64,000 bases of DNA from the NCBI RefSeq assembly GCF_004362805.1, contig NZ_SNYF01000007.1, positions 372,001 to 436,000 of the forward strand, written 5' to 3'. The position numbers and the translations under genes are program-made. This document shows, piece by piece, positions 43,904 to 53,433 of this stretch (the stretch's first letter is position 1; each line of letters starts with the position of its first letter). A model generated the notes under the pieces. The model saw nothing but the letters and a program-made list of their open reading frames with translations. It made no database searches and was not told the DNA's origin. This stretch comes from Algoriphagus boseongensis. GTDB lineage: Bacteria > Bacteroidota > Bacteroidia > Cytophagales > Cyclobacteriaceae.

Positions 43904-46618
43904 TTACCAAGATGAAGCTTCACCCAATTGATGAATGGTGTTTTGCACAAGTCCTTCAACATCTTTCCCCTTGTCATCTTTGAGTTGGTAGTTAATTTCC
44001 ATTACCCAAGTAGGTTTGATTTCAGGGATACTCAGTTTGATGGTTTTTCCATCTTTGCCTAATTCTGCCTTGGTGACTTTCAAAGTTTGCTCATTGTAAT
44101 GAGTTGAGCCATATTTTCTGGATCTCAATAGATCCCAAACTTTGATGGTATAATTGTTTAAATCTTGAACGCTTTCCCGGTCAAGTTCATCTGTGAAAAT
44201 CAGTTTCATTCCATTTTTATTAGCCTGTAGACCAACTAGAATAACCATCGGCTTCTCTACTTTTCTGATCCGGTATAGGCCTCCCAATTGAGGCTGAGTA
44301 GAACCCCATGCGGATAGGCCACATAAATAAAGCTGTCCGTCTCCGGGATTAAATCTGCCACGCATTACTCCTGTAGAAAACCTTGGGATAGGCAATTCGA
44401 AAATTCCCCCTTGTACCTGATCTCCGATTTTTTCAAATGGAACTACAAAGACTTTTCCGTAGCCATAGGAAAGATTCAAAAGTTTACCATCCAGAGCTCC
44501 CCATTTTTTGCTTTCTACCCACAGAAGCTCTGATGGAGATTGATCCCGATCTCTTTCGATCCAAACCAAGGGTTGCTCCATTCCTGAATCTGTACTGTCC
44601 GGAGGAGGATTATAGCTAAACATATTCCCGTAAAAACCACCTTTTTTCACCCAGTTGACCCGATTCATGGGATTCCAATGACCTTCTTGGTCCGTTACGA
44701 TAAAGGTTCCGTCTGGATTAATGCAAACCCCATTTGCAGCCCTGAAGCCTGTCGCTACGATTTCTGTTTTCTGACCATCCTTACTAACTTTGATCAAGGT
44801 TCCATGTTGGGGAACCAAGGCTTCCCGAGCATGTCGGGCACTTTTTGCATAATAAAAATTCCCTTCCTTATCCACCTGAAGTCCCATGGCAAATTCATGG
44901 AAATGATCCGTCACCTGGTGATCACTATTATAGGCTTCATAAAAATCAGTCTCTCTGTCTCCGTTAAAATCATGGAGCTTCACCAGCTGATCCCGACAAG
45001 TCACAAAAATTTCTTCATTAATCACCTTGATTCCTAAGGGTTGAAAAAGGCCTGAAGCGATTCTTTGCCAGGTTAGCTTTCCGCTGTTTTTGGTAAAACC
45101 CTCAACCAGCCAAACATCTCCATCTGTTGAGCAGATTACCCCTTTGTTGGGATCTTTGAAAAAGTCCAGTCCGCTTAGTCTAAACTGATTTTTCCAAGGG
45201 CTGTCAAATGGAGGATTTAGGATATCCACCTGAAAAGGACCTTCTTGGGTTCCTTGAATCACTTCAGTCGACAATTTTTGAGGATATCTGGAGGGACCGC
45301 CTTTGATCATGGATTCCAGAGATTCGGGAGGACTACTGGTTTTGGCGAATTCTTTAAGTTCCTCTGGCTTGGCTTTGCTGATCAGTAATTTGATTTGAAG
45401 CCTTTGGGAGGGAGAAACTTCCATTAAAGTAAACCCATCCTGTTTTTTTAAGCTGGCTCCATTTCCTAGTAGCTCAACAGAGACTTGACTAGGAGCTACT
45501 CTCATTTTCAGAGGTTTATCGGATGGAGAAATATTCAATGTCCTTGTAAATACAGGCGAGCTATCCAGCATTTCCAGTCCAAAAGTTTCCAGGACTTTTG
45601 CATTTCCAACCGTGTAGGAAATAATTACCCGGTTCTCGAATTGATAAAGTCCTTTGTATTGAGCCCATTCCCTGGGAAGGGGACCGAATTTTCTCCCATC
45701 TCGAGCTTGGAACCGAGGATCATCAAATTTTCCAGTCATGGGATTTGCCCAGGCAGGTCCCACGGGATTCGAAAAATGAAGGTCTCCGCTTGTTCTTGGC
45801 GAAATATTATGCCTACCATTAAAAAGAATAGCTTCCCAATCGATAAAGCCTTCTCCTGTCCAGGCCCCAGCTACTCGCATCAAATCATGATCAAACATCA
45901 TCCATGCTTTCCCGGCAGCCACTCCTCCTTCCCCTTTATCTATCCTCACCGCGATTCCTTTGTAGGCAAAGTTGGCATTGATGAGGTTTTCGTCAGGAAG
46001 GGGCGAGGGACCGGATGATCGCTCCCTTTCTGGGGCATTCAACCCGACAAGCTCATAGGTATTAATCAAAAAGTTGCCGTAGTCCATTTCTGCCCAGGGT
46101 TTAAATTCCTTGGGCTCGGGGCCAGAGGAAGTACCTAAAGGAAGACTTGCCAAGTAAATAGAATCGATCTCAAAAAACTGGTTTGGGTTCTTTTCCTTAA
46201 TAAAAGTTTCTCTCAGGTAATTAATAATGTCATACTTCTCAATTGGTGTGAGACTGACTTGAGGAGGCATGGAGCCGTAGCCTCGGGTAAGCGTTTGGTA
46301 AATCGAATAGGGATCCTTTCCTACTTTGAATTCTCCCTCCCAGAATTTAAAAGCATTTGGGATGGAACCGGGAGTTTCTGGATTCCCATGGCAGTTGAAG
46401 CAAATATTATTGTAGATATGTTCCCCTGTTCGGATGGATTCATCATTTCGGTCCCCAAGGGCAGTTAGAAGACCTTTATGGTCAATATTCTTTTCATAGT
46501 CTGGTAAATCGATTTCTTGAAGAATAAACCCCGTGTCCTGTTTTTTTTCATTGGTATTGCACCCAAAAGCCAAAAGGGAGGTGAAGAAAATTAAGTAAGA
46601 ACGGAAGATCGTATTCAT
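43904..46618 (-). CDS. Large lipoprotein with cytochrome c and propeller domains (DUF6797-like)
   Basis: 904 residues from the ATG at 46618; the 24 extra upstream codons are not needed because the SPII signal (SLLAFG-C) begins here. An N-terminal class I cytochrome c has NNICFNCHGNPETPG (CxxCH) with distal Met in YGSMPPQVS. The middle (about 170-440) is a beta-rich domain of the type often annotated DUF6797, and the rest (about 480-800) is a sorbosone/glucose dehydrogenase-like propeller (NGVCINPDGTFIVTDQEGHW). The C-terminal part is a beta-sandwich. It probably oxidises a sugar-like substrate and passes electrons to haem. The role is inferred. Beside it, divergently, is a rhamnosidase. Confidence 0.8.
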   Translation of the reverse strand: MNTIFRSYLIFFTSLLAFGCNTNEKKQDTGFILQEIDLPDYEKNIDHKGLLTALGDRNDESIRTGEHIYNNICFNCHGNPETPGSIPNAFKFWEGEFKVGKDPYSIYQTLTRGYGSMPPQVSLTPIEKYDIINYLRETFIKEKNPNQFFEIDSIYLASLPLGTSSGPEPKEFKPWAEMDYGNFLINTYELVGLNAPERERSSGPSPLPDENLINANFAYKGIAVRIDKGEGGVAAGKAWMMFDHDLMRVAGAWTGEGFIDWEAILFNGRHNISPRTSGDLHFSNPVGPAWANPMTGKFDDPRFQARDGRKFGPLPREWAQYKGLYQFENRVIISYTVGNAKVLETFGLEMLDSSPVFTRTLNISPSDKPLKMRVAPSQVSVELLGNGASLKKQDGFTLMEVSPSQRLQIKLLISKAKPEELKEFAKTSSPPESLESMIKGGPSRYPQKLSTEVIQGTQEGPFQVDILNPPFDSPWKNQFRLSGLDFFKDPNKGVICSTDGDVWLVEGFTKNSGKLTWQRIASGLFQPLGIKVINEEIFVTCRDQLVKLHDFNGDRETDFYEAYNSDHQVTDHFHEFAMGLQVDKEGNFYYAKSARHAREALVPQHGTLIKVSKDGQKTEIVATGFRAANGVCINPDGTFIVTDQEGHWNPMNRVNWVKKGGFYGNMFSYNPPPDSTDSGMEQPLVWIERDRDQSPSELLWVESKKWGALDGKLLNLSYGYGKVFVVPFEKIGDQVQGGIFELPIPRFSTGVMRGRFNPGDGQLYLCGLSAWGSTQPQLGGLYRIRKVEKPMVILVGLQANKNGMKLIFTDELDRESVQDLNNYTIKVWDLLRSRKYGSTHYNEQTLKVTKAELGKDGKTIKLSIPEIKPTWVMEINYQLKDDKGKDVEGLVQNTIHQLGEASSW

Positions 46619-46833
46619 TTCAAGGCATTTGGGTTGGGACACAAAAAGAAAAGTCAAAAGGAATTTAAGGAAAGTCTGCTTGGGAATCAAAAGAAGAGTG
46701 CCTTGAGCTAATTAGCTGGGGTTTTAGCGTTTATTTCAGATCGGCTGGATTTTCCATTTTGAATGTTTTTCCCTACCGCAGGATAGACAAATTGAGAAGA
46801 AGTCTTATTTTCCTTCAAATCCCTCCTTTTGAT

Positions 46834-49800
46834 ATGAAAAAACTCTTTTTTATCCTTTTGCTCTTAGGAATTTCCCAAGTGCTTTACTCCCAAGATTCTA
46901 CCCTGGTTCTCAAATTTCAAAATCCTCCTAATGAGGCGAAACCAAGAGTTTGGTGGCATTGGATGAATGGAAATATCACTAAAGATGGAATTCTGAAAGA
47001 TCTGAATTGGATGGAAAGAACCGGTATTGGGGGATTTCAGAACTTTGATGCCAACCTATTTACTCCTGTAGTAGTGCCTAATAAGTTGGTATTCATGACT
47101 CCTGAGTGGAAAGATGCTTTTCAGTTTGCTACAAATTTGGCAGGTCAAAAGGGGCTGGAAATGGCTATTGCAGGTTCACCGGGATGGAGTGTGACAGGTG
47201 GACCTTGGGTAGAACCAAAGGATGCAATGAAAAAATATGTTTGGACAGAATATGAGGTAGAAGGAGGTGATACCTTGTCTTGTATTCTTCCTGATCCATC
47301 TGGACAAACCGGTAAATTCCAAGATGCTCACTTAGCAGAGGAAGGATTTTCGGGAGCATTTATAGGAGAATTACCTATTTACTATGAGGATGCCATTTTG
47401 ATTGCAATTCCGGTTTTGGAAAATGAAAAGTCCTTGTTCCAATTAGCTCCAAAAGTAAGCTCGAGTGGGGGGGAATTTTCCCTTTCCCTTTTGGCTGATG
47501 AGAGCTTGGCTGAAGAGGCTTTTTTGGCTCCTATGGGAATCGGGGAGGATATGTGGATTCAATATTCTTTTGAACAGGCACAAACTTTTACAGCTCTTGG
47601 GATTGCCGGAGCCATGAATGGCCCTTTGGCAGAGTTTAATGGTGGTCCTGAGAATAGAAGTTTAAAAGTAAGTGATGATGGAGTCAATTTTAAGACAATA
47701 GCAAAAGTTTCAGGAAGTACAGTTCCTTTTAATACAGTTTCCTTTCCTCCGACCAGGGCTAAGTATTGGAGGATTTGCTACGAAACCTTGGCCCCTCAGC
47801 CAAATCTCTTTGCCGCTATGGCAGGAGTTCCACAAACCGACTTGAAACCAGATGGGGTAAATGTGGCTGAATTTCAACTCTATTCTACTTCAAGAATTGA
47901 TCAAGCTGAAGATAAAGCAGGGTTCTCTCCCTGGTCAGAAGATTACCTTTTGGCAAAAAATCAGGTAGGAGCTGCAAACGATTCCTTTCTTTCCAAGGAC
48001 CAAATAATTGATTTAAGCGGCAGATTGGATGCCGATGGTACTTTGAATTGGGAAGTTCCAGCAGGTAAATGGAAAATCATCCGTTTTGGATATTCTTTAA
48101 CTGGTCGCCAAAATCATCCGGCCTCACCAGAAGCTACTGGTTTAGAAGTAGACAAACTAAATGAAGACGCTGTTCGTCGCTATATCAATCATTACCTGGA
48201 TTTATACCAAAATGCAACTGGGGGGAAATTGGGTCCAGGAGGTCTGGAATACATGATTTTGGATAGCTATGAGGCTGGGCATATGAACTGGACTCAGGAT
48301 TTTCCTTTGGAATTCCAACAAAGAAGGGGATACAGTTTATTACCCTACTTACCGGTCCTGACAGGGAGATTGGTTGGCAGTAGGGAAGAAAGCGAGAAAT
48401 TTCTCTGGGATTTCCGAAAGACCATAGGAGAAATGATTTCGGACAATCATTACGATGTGATAGGAGAGGAGCTGAAAAAGCGAAATATGAAGCGCTACAC
48501 AGAATCCCATGAAAATAAGCGGATTTATTTGGCTGATGGGATGGATGTCAAGCGGCATGCTGATATTCCCATGTCGGCCATGTGGACTCCTGGGAGTCTG
48601 GCGAGTGGAGCAGACGAAGAGGTTAGAAGTGAAGCAGATATCCGGGAATCAGCTTCTGTTTCGAATATTTATGGGAAGCCTTTTGTAGCAGCGGAATCCA
48701 TGACATCGGTCGGTAGACCTTTTCAGGAATATCCTGAGCGCCTTAAACGGACAGCCGATTTAGAGCTCGCCTCCGGCTTGAACAGGTTTGTAATTCATAC
48801 CTCAGTACATCAACCGCTGGAGGATAAGAAACCGGGATTTTCACTAGGTCCTTTCGGCCAATATTTTACCAGGCAAGAAACATGGGCAGATATGGCCAAG
48901 CCTTGGATTGATTATTTAGGCAGAAGTTCATTCTTGCTCCAGCAGGGGAAAAATGTAGCAGATATCCTCTATTTCTATGGAGAAAACACCAATATCACTT
49001 GGGTGGCCCGGGAAAAACTTCCTGAAATACCCAAGGGATATGAATTTGATTTTGTGAATTCAACAGCACTTCTGGAAGCAATAGAGGCTGAAAATGGGAA
49101 GCTGAAAGCGAAAAGCGGAAACACCTATGAGGTGCTGATGCTGGATCCCAGTGCAAACTTGGTGACCCTGAAGGTGTTGAAAAAACTTCAATCCTTAGCG
49201 GATTCTGGAGTGAAAATCATCGGGGAGAAGCCGATCAAATCTCCAAGCCTTTCCGATTCGGATGCAGAGTTTCAGGCCTTGGCTAATCAGATTTGGGCAA
49301 AGTCAAATGTTGGTCCGGATGTCAAAATAGGTAGTTCTCCAGACGTCCAGATTTCAGAAACAGCGCACAAGATTTTGTTTAGGCATAGAACATCACCTGA
49401 ACGGGATATTTATTGGCTAAATAATCGAAGTGTGGAGCCAACCACTGCCAAAGTGAGCTTTAGGATAGCGGGGAAAAAGCCTTTGCTTTGGAATCCGATC
49501 AACGGGGAAACCAAAGAGGTTTCATACAAAATTGAAAATGGAAGGACAGAGATTTCGCTGCCTTTTGAATCCTGGGATGCATTCTTCGTGATTTTTGAAG
49601 GGGAATCCCCCGTTAATTCCTTCTCAGCTAAAGCCAAAACAGAAAGCGAAATCTTGGTATTGGAGGGAAGTTGGAATGTGATGTTTGGGAACAAGGAAAG
49701 TGAATTTCAATCCCTAGGCAGTTGGTCAGAAAATTCTGATCCGGATATCCGCTACTATTCAGGAAATGCCTTTTACCAAAAGGAATTTTTCATCCCGGAA

Positions 49801-50109
49801 AAAGAAATAGAAACCAGCTACTTTTTGGATTTGGGAGAGGTGAAAAACCTTGCCGAGGTAAGTGTAAATGGTGAAGTTCTTGGTATAGTTTGGAAAACAC
49901 CTTTTAAGGTTGATATCACCAAGGCCATGAAAGGGGGTAAGAATTTATTGGAAATCCGGGTGGTCAATACCTGGGTCAATCGCCTGATTGGAGATTCTCA
50001 GGAAGGTGCAAAAAAGACAACATTTACCACCATGCCATTCTATCAGGCAAATTCTCCTCTAGTTCCCTCTGGATTGCTTGGCCCTGTCCGAATCTTCAAA
50101 AGTAAGTAA
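46834..50109 (+). CDS. GH106-like alpha-L-rhamnosidase, exported
   Basis: About 1091 residues from the ATG at 46834, which starts the signal peptide (KKLFFILLLLGISQVLYSQ). A barrel begins RVWWHWMNGNITKDGILKDL then WMERTGIGGFQNFDANL, a pattern characteristic of GH106 proteins. Further segments GLEYMILDSYEAGHMNWTQD and FVAAESMTSVG hold candidate acidic residues. The C-terminus has a galactose-binding jelly-roll (YFLDLGEVKNLAEVSVNGEV). It is expected to release rhamnose from plant or algal polymers such as pectin or ulvan in the periplasm. The family call is by pattern; no other rhamnose genes are in the window. Confidence 0.85.
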   Translation: MKKLFFILLLLGISQVLYSQDSTLVLKFQNPPNEAKPRVWWHWMNGNITKDGILKDLNWMERTGIGGFQNFDANLFTPVVVPNKLVFMTPEWKDAFQFATNLAGQKGLEMAIAGSPGWSVTGGPWVEPKDAMKKYVWTEYEVEGGDTLSCILPDPSGQTGKFQDAHLAEEGFSGAFIGELPIYYEDAILIAIPVLENEKSLFQLAPKVSSSGGEFSLSLLADESLAEEAFLAPMGIGEDMWIQYSFEQAQTFTALGIAGAMNGPLAEFNGGPENRSLKVSDDGVNFKTIAKVSGSTVPFNTVSFPPTRAKYWRICYETLAPQPNLFAAMAGVPQTDLKPDGVNVAEFQLYSTSRIDQAEDKAGFSPWSEDYLLAKNQVGAANDSFLSKDQIIDLSGRLDADGTLNWEVPAGKWKIIRFGYSLTGRQNHPASPEATGLEVDKLNEDAVRRYINHYLDLYQNATGGKLGPGGLEYMILDSYEAGHMNWTQDFPLEFQQRRGYSLLPYLPVLTGRLVGSREESEKFLWDFRKTIGEMISDNHYDVIGEELKKRNMKRYTESHENKRIYLADGMDVKRHADIPMSAMWTPGSLASGADEEVRSEADIRESASVSNIYGKPFVAAESMTSVGRPFQEYPERLKRTADLELASGLNRFVIHTSVHQPLEDKKPGFSLGPFGQYFTRQETWADMAKPWIDYLGRSSFLLQQGKNVADILYFYGENTNITWVAREKLPEIPKGYEFDFVNSTALLEAIEAENGKLKAKSGNTYEVLMLDPSANLVTLKVLKKLQSLADSGVKIIGEKPIKSPSLSDSDAEFQALANQIWAKSNVGPDVKIGSSPDVQISETAHKILFRHRTSPERDIYWLNNRSVEPTTAKVSFRIAGKKPLLWNPINGETKEVSYKIENGRTEISLPFESWDAFFVIFEGESPVNSFSAKAKTESEILVLEGSWNVMFGNKESEFQSLGSWSENSDPDIRYYSGNAFYQKEFFIPEKEIETSYFLDLGEVKNLAEVSVNGEVLGIVWKTPFKVDITKAMKGGKNLLEIRVVNTWVNRLIGDSQEGAKKTTFTTMPFYQANSPLVPSGLLGPVRIFKSK

Positions 50110-50112
50110 GAA

Positions 50113-50144
50113 AAAAGGCCCGGTTTTTTGAAATCGGGCCTTTT
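50113..50144. terminator. Bidirectional terminator
   Basis: AAAAGGCCCG (50113-50122) and CGGGCCTTTT (50135-50144), a perfect 10-bp stem with a 12-nt loop, between the convergent rhamnosidase and XRE genes. Confidence 0.85.
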
Positions 50145-50148
50145 GGCT

Positions 50149-50907
50149 TTAGCTGATTAGATTTCCTTCTTCGTCGATTTGAAAGGTCCAAACATAATCC
50201 TTGCATGAATTGGAAACATTTGGCGTGGAGCAAGTTTGTCTGCTGCCTTCTATTTCAAAATTCCCTGAAGAGCTCATTTGAGTAATCTGATAGCCATACT
50301 CATTGAAGAACTCGCCATAGGTTTTTTGCCAAAGGACTTCTCCATTAGCATTCACTTTGATCAAAAGGACATCGTAATTTCCCTTTCCGAAGGAACTGGT
50401 GGATCCCAGAATCAGGAAACCCCCATCTGCCGTGGAGGCCACTCCTCCGGCCTTATCGTAGCTACTGCCCCCATAGATTTTCTGCCAAAGGATTTCTCCC
50501 TGATCATTTTTTAGGGTCAACTGAATGTCACACTCGGTATCGCTTCCACAATTCACCGTCACGATTTCAACGGGTAGGGAAATTTCATTTGAAATGATTG
50601 ATGATGTGGAAGGAAAAAAGACAGATAGAATCCAAATAATTCCAGCAGCTATGCTGCCGATGCTTAGGATGTGCATAAGTTTTTTAGTTTTTGGTTTAGA
50701 ATTTTGATTTGGCTGAATAGCTGAATCCAATTGAAATTCTCCCACAAAGACTTCCTGAAACTTTTTCAAAGAATAGGGGCTAGGATTTACCGTTCCTTTT
50801 TCAATTCTCTGAATAGTTCTTAAAGTAAGCCCACATTTTTCAGCGAGTTCACTTTGAGTCCAGGCTTTTGCAATTCGGGAGGATTTGATTTGTTCTCCGA
50901 TATTCAT
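50149..50907 (-). CDS. XRE-type HTH protein with membrane helix and propeller-like sensor
   Basis: 252 residues. Residues 1-60 are an XRE HTH (IGEQIKSSRIAKAWTQSELA, then CGLTLRTIQRIEKGTVNPSP). After a linker comes one membrane helix (ILSIGSIAAGIIWILSVFF, about 77-97), then an extracytoplasmic part with two repeats of the type 'GEILWQKIYGGSSYDKAGG' and 'GEVLWQKTYGEFFNEYGYQI', common in Bacteroidota beta-propeller proteins. The arrangement (cytosolic DNA-binding domain, one helix, exterior beta domain) suggests a one-component membrane regulator that senses an outside signal. I know of no named family. Neighbours give no clear target. Confidence 0.8.
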   Translation of the reverse strand: MNIGEQIKSSRIAKAWTQSELAEKCGLTLRTIQRIEKGTVNPSPYSLKKFQEVFVGEFQLDSAIQPNQNSKPKTKKLMHILSIGSIAAGIIWILSVFFPSTSSIISNEISLPVEIVTVNCGSDTECDIQLTLKNDQGEILWQKIYGGSSYDKAGGVASTADGGFLILGSTSSFGKGNYDVLLIKVNANGEVLWQKTYGEFFNEYGYQITQMSSSGNFEIEGSRQTCSTPNVSNSCKDYVWTFQIDEEGNLIS

Positions 50908-51073
50908 GTTTCAAAATTCTAGGGAGAAGCCTTGCCATCCAAGGTTTCCAATGCGACATCCTTGCGACATTTAAACCCAAATGAGAGGTTTGGGTTGTTA
51001 AATTTTTTACAAAATCAAAAAAATGCAATTTAAAAGACATTAAATTAGATAATTAACCACCCCCCAAAGCACT

Positions 51074-51616
51074 ATGAAATTCTTAAAAGTCTCCCTCCTA
51101 ATCGTCGTCATTGCCATTGTAGGCCTTCTGGTTTATGGCCTATTTATTCCCACCGATCTTCGGGTGGTGGAAAAAATTTCTATAAATAAGCCAATTGCCG
51201 AAGTTTATGATTTCACCAAATTGCTCAAGAATCAAAGTTTATACAGCAAGTGGCAATTGATGGACCCTCAAATGGAACACTATTTTGAGGGGGAGGATGG
51301 GACAGTTGGTTTTGTGTCTGGTTGGAAAAGTGAAAACCCTGATGTGGGAAGTGGAGAGCAGGAAATAATAGCCATCATGGATGGACAGCGGATCGATTAC
51401 GAGTTGAGATTTTTTGAGCCATTCGAAAGCAAATCACAAGCTTTTATGGTCTTTACTTCCACTGCTCCTGATCAGACCGAAGTCACCTGGGGATTTGATT
51501 CTGAGATGGCCTATCCGATGAATCTGATGATTCCAATGATGGACATGCAAGTAGCCTTGTCTGATGATTTTAGTGTTGGATTGGCAAATCTTAAAGCCTT
51601 TCTTGAAAAGAACTGA
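51074..51616 (+). CDS. SRPBCC-family protein
   Basis: 180 residues. An N-terminal hydrophobic segment (VSLLIVVIAIVGLLVYGLFI) anchors it or acts as a signal. The remainder fits the START/SRPBCC helix-grip fold: VVEKISINKPIAEVYDFTKL opening and the C-terminal helix region ALSDDFSVGLANLKAFLEKN. No catalytic residues can be assigned. Such proteins bind hydrophobic ligands or act as polyketide cyclase-like enzymes. The stop codon abuts the convergent DUF1460 gene with no gap. Confidence 0.8.
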   Translation: MKFLKVSLLIVVIAIVGLLVYGLFIPTDLRVVEKISINKPIAEVYDFTKLLKNQSLYSKWQLMDPQMEHYFEGEDGTVGFVSGWKSENPDVGSGEQEIIAIMDGQRIDYELRFFEPFESKSQAFMVFTSTAPDQTEVTWGFDSEMAYPMNLMIPMMDMQVALSDDFSVGLANLKAFLEKN

Positions 51617-52465
51617 TTACTTTCCGGTGATTCTGGCCACCATGATTCCGGATTGACTCTTATTTCCGGCTAAATACTCATGAAGAGGTAGGGAAGAAAT
51701 CTCTACCTCTTTGTTTTTTGAACTGGCATGCATGAGGTGAATTCTCCCGTTTTTCTGGAAGGCGAAACCAACATGAACCATATCTAAATTTGAAATCGAA
51801 GTAGTAATAGCAATCAAATCTCCTGATTGGATTTGATTCTCTATGTCTTTGATCTTGGCTTTAGGGATATAATAGTATTTCCGCGCACTGATTTCTTTTT
51901 CTACTTGCTTCAGTTTTTCCACATTTTTTTGCTCGCTCAGTTGAGGGTAAAACTGAGGGTTTTCGGTCATAAAGCTGGGATGATTTTCATAAACCTCCCC
52001 ATCGATGGAGGCGGTGATATCTTCTAGGATTCCTTTCTCCTGGTTTTCATAAATCCAATCTGAGAAGTAATGCAATCGACTTTGGTATCCTTCATTTTTT
52101 CCCTTTCGATATCTCAGTAGTTCCAGTTCTATTTCGAAATCCTCCATGCTGAATTCTTTCTTCTCAGCCAATCTGGCCAAGGTCACTACAGATTCCAAAT
52201 AGGTAGTGCAGTCCACCCCTTGAAAATCAATCACCAATTGCTCGGGGCCGGGGATTTCTAAGGTTTTCTCTACATAGGGAGTTTCCAAAAACCACTGTCC
52301 AGTCTCTACAATCCATTCGTTTGGACTTTGAGTCTTGTCAGATTCAGACTTGAGCTTTGCCAAGGCATTTTCCAACTTGGCTCTGGATTCAGGGGTGCAA
52401 ACTGTCTGTGCGGAAAGGGTTCCAAAAAGTAGAAACAAGAGGTAGAAGCCTAAGAATTTTTTCAT
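51617..52465 (-). CDS. DUF1460 (NlpC/P60-like) exported protein
   Basis: 282 residues with a signal peptide (YLLFLLFGTLSAQ). LVIDFQGVDCTTYLESVVTL carries the putative catalytic cysteine (VDC-TTYLE, matching the DUF1460 signature), and DMVHVGFAFQKNGRIHLMHA carries the His-containing NlpC/P60-like segment. DUF1460 enzymes cleave peptidoglycan-derived or acyl amide bonds. It is probably periplasmic. It is convergent with the SRPBCC gene. Confidence 0.88.
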   Translation of the reverse strand: MKKFLGFYLLFLLFGTLSAQTVCTPESRAKLENALAKLKSESDKTQSPNEWIVETGQWFLETPYVEKTLEIPGPEQLVIDFQGVDCTTYLESVVTLARLAEKKEFSMEDFEIELELLRYRKGKNEGYQSRLHYFSDWIYENQEKGILEDITASIDGEVYENHPSFMTENPQFYPQLSEQKNVEKLKQVEKEISARKYYYIPKAKIKDIENQIQSGDLIAITTSISNLDMVHVGFAFQKNGRIHLMHASSKNKEVEISSLPLHEYLAGNKSQSGIMVARITGK

Positions 52466-52660
52466 TTTGGGTAGAGTTTCCTTTTTTCAAAACTATGAAA
52501 AACACGGATTAAAGACTCGTGATTTAATTAGTCTTCTCAATTATCCGAGTGGTTAACAAGACAAGGGTTGTTTAAATCCGATGTAAAAAAGCCTTTGGAA
52601 ATGGATTTGGAGGCTTTTAGAATACCGTAAGCCAGTGCAATATATTTTTAACTATTTACC

Positions 52661-53101
52661 TCAGTACAAGATGGAATTATACCCCAAAGCCTGGAGCTGT
52701 AAAATCCGAATAGTGTAGGTTTCCACTACTTCCAAACCTGAAAAAAGCTCTTCTTTGGTAATTCCCTGCCGTTTCATCGCCACACTGCAAATACTTACCC
52801 GGATTTTACCTTTGTATTTTTCAAACTGTTTTTCCAAATCCGATCCCTTTACCATCGTTTTGACGATAGGGCCTTTGACTACGATTTCAAAGTTTTGGAA
52901 TTGAACCCCATTTTCTACAAAGGTATCAAACAAGGATAAGGCACTCATCAGTCCATCTTCGTCCTTTACTCCAAAGGCGTAGTTTGGCGTTTTGTTAAGG
53001 TCGGAAATGGTCTCTTTTTTAAGGATGGTCTGAGCCATACTGATTTCTGATGAATGAAATACAAGAGCAAAGGCAAACAAAAAACCTAGTACTGTTTTCA
53101 T
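52661..53101 (-). CDS. DsrE-family exported protein
   Basis: 146 residues from the ATG at 53101, the start of the signal peptide (VLGFLFAFALVFHS... MAQ); a longer reading to 53221 is not supported by signal structure. A DsrE/F-like alpha/beta fold is seen in NFEIVVKGPIVKTMVKGSDL, IRVSICSVAMKRQGITKEEL and the C-terminal LQALGYNSILY. A cysteine in SICSVA is the usual reactive position. Such proteins handle sulfane sulfur; as an exported member its role is unknown. Confidence 0.8.
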   Translation of the reverse strand: MKTVLGFLFAFALVFHSSEISMAQTILKKETISDLNKTPNYAFGVKDEDGLMSALSLFDTFVENGVQFQNFEIVVKGPIVKTMVKGSDLEKQFEKYKGKIRVSICSVAMKRQGITKEELFSGLEVVETYTIRILQLQALGYNSILY

Positions 53102-53324
53102 ATTGGAGGCATTTATAATTTGGACTGATTGATTAAAAGTAAGCTTTTTGTCCGATAGGGAAGGGGTTTTGAAAAAATTGGACTTAAGTGCGAAGGCCAA
53201 ACAAGCTATGATTTCCTTCATTTAGGTATAGAAGGATTTTAACGATTTAGAAAGGGTTGATTTTGATAGTCTCCTTGGTTATTCGCGTAAGTATGAAGAC
53301 AAGGTTTATGTAGGACCAAAAAAC

Positions 53325-53358
53325 AAAAAGCCCTCAGAAAGAATCTGAAGGCTTTTTT
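53325..53358 (-). terminator. Terminator after tRNA-Asn
   Basis: Minus-strand reading: AAAAAAGCCTTCAGA, loop TTCTT, TCTGAGGGCTTTTT, beginning 1 bp after the tRNA 3' end (one mismatch in the stem). Confidence 0.75.
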
Positions 53359-53359
53359 G

Positions 53360-53433
53360 CTCCCCCTCTAGGGCTTGAACCTAGGACCCCATGATTAACA
53401 GTCATGTGCTCTAACCAACTGAGCTAAGGAGGA
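53360..53433 (-). tRNA. tRNA-Asn (GTT)
   Basis: 74 nt read on the minus strand. TCCTCCT acceptor arm pairs with AGGGGGA (one U-G); D-arm GCTCAGTTGGTTAGAGC; anticodon loop CTGTTAATC with anticodon GTT; T-arm CTAGGTTCAAGCCCTAG. CCA is not encoded. All four arms fold. Confidence 0.97.
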
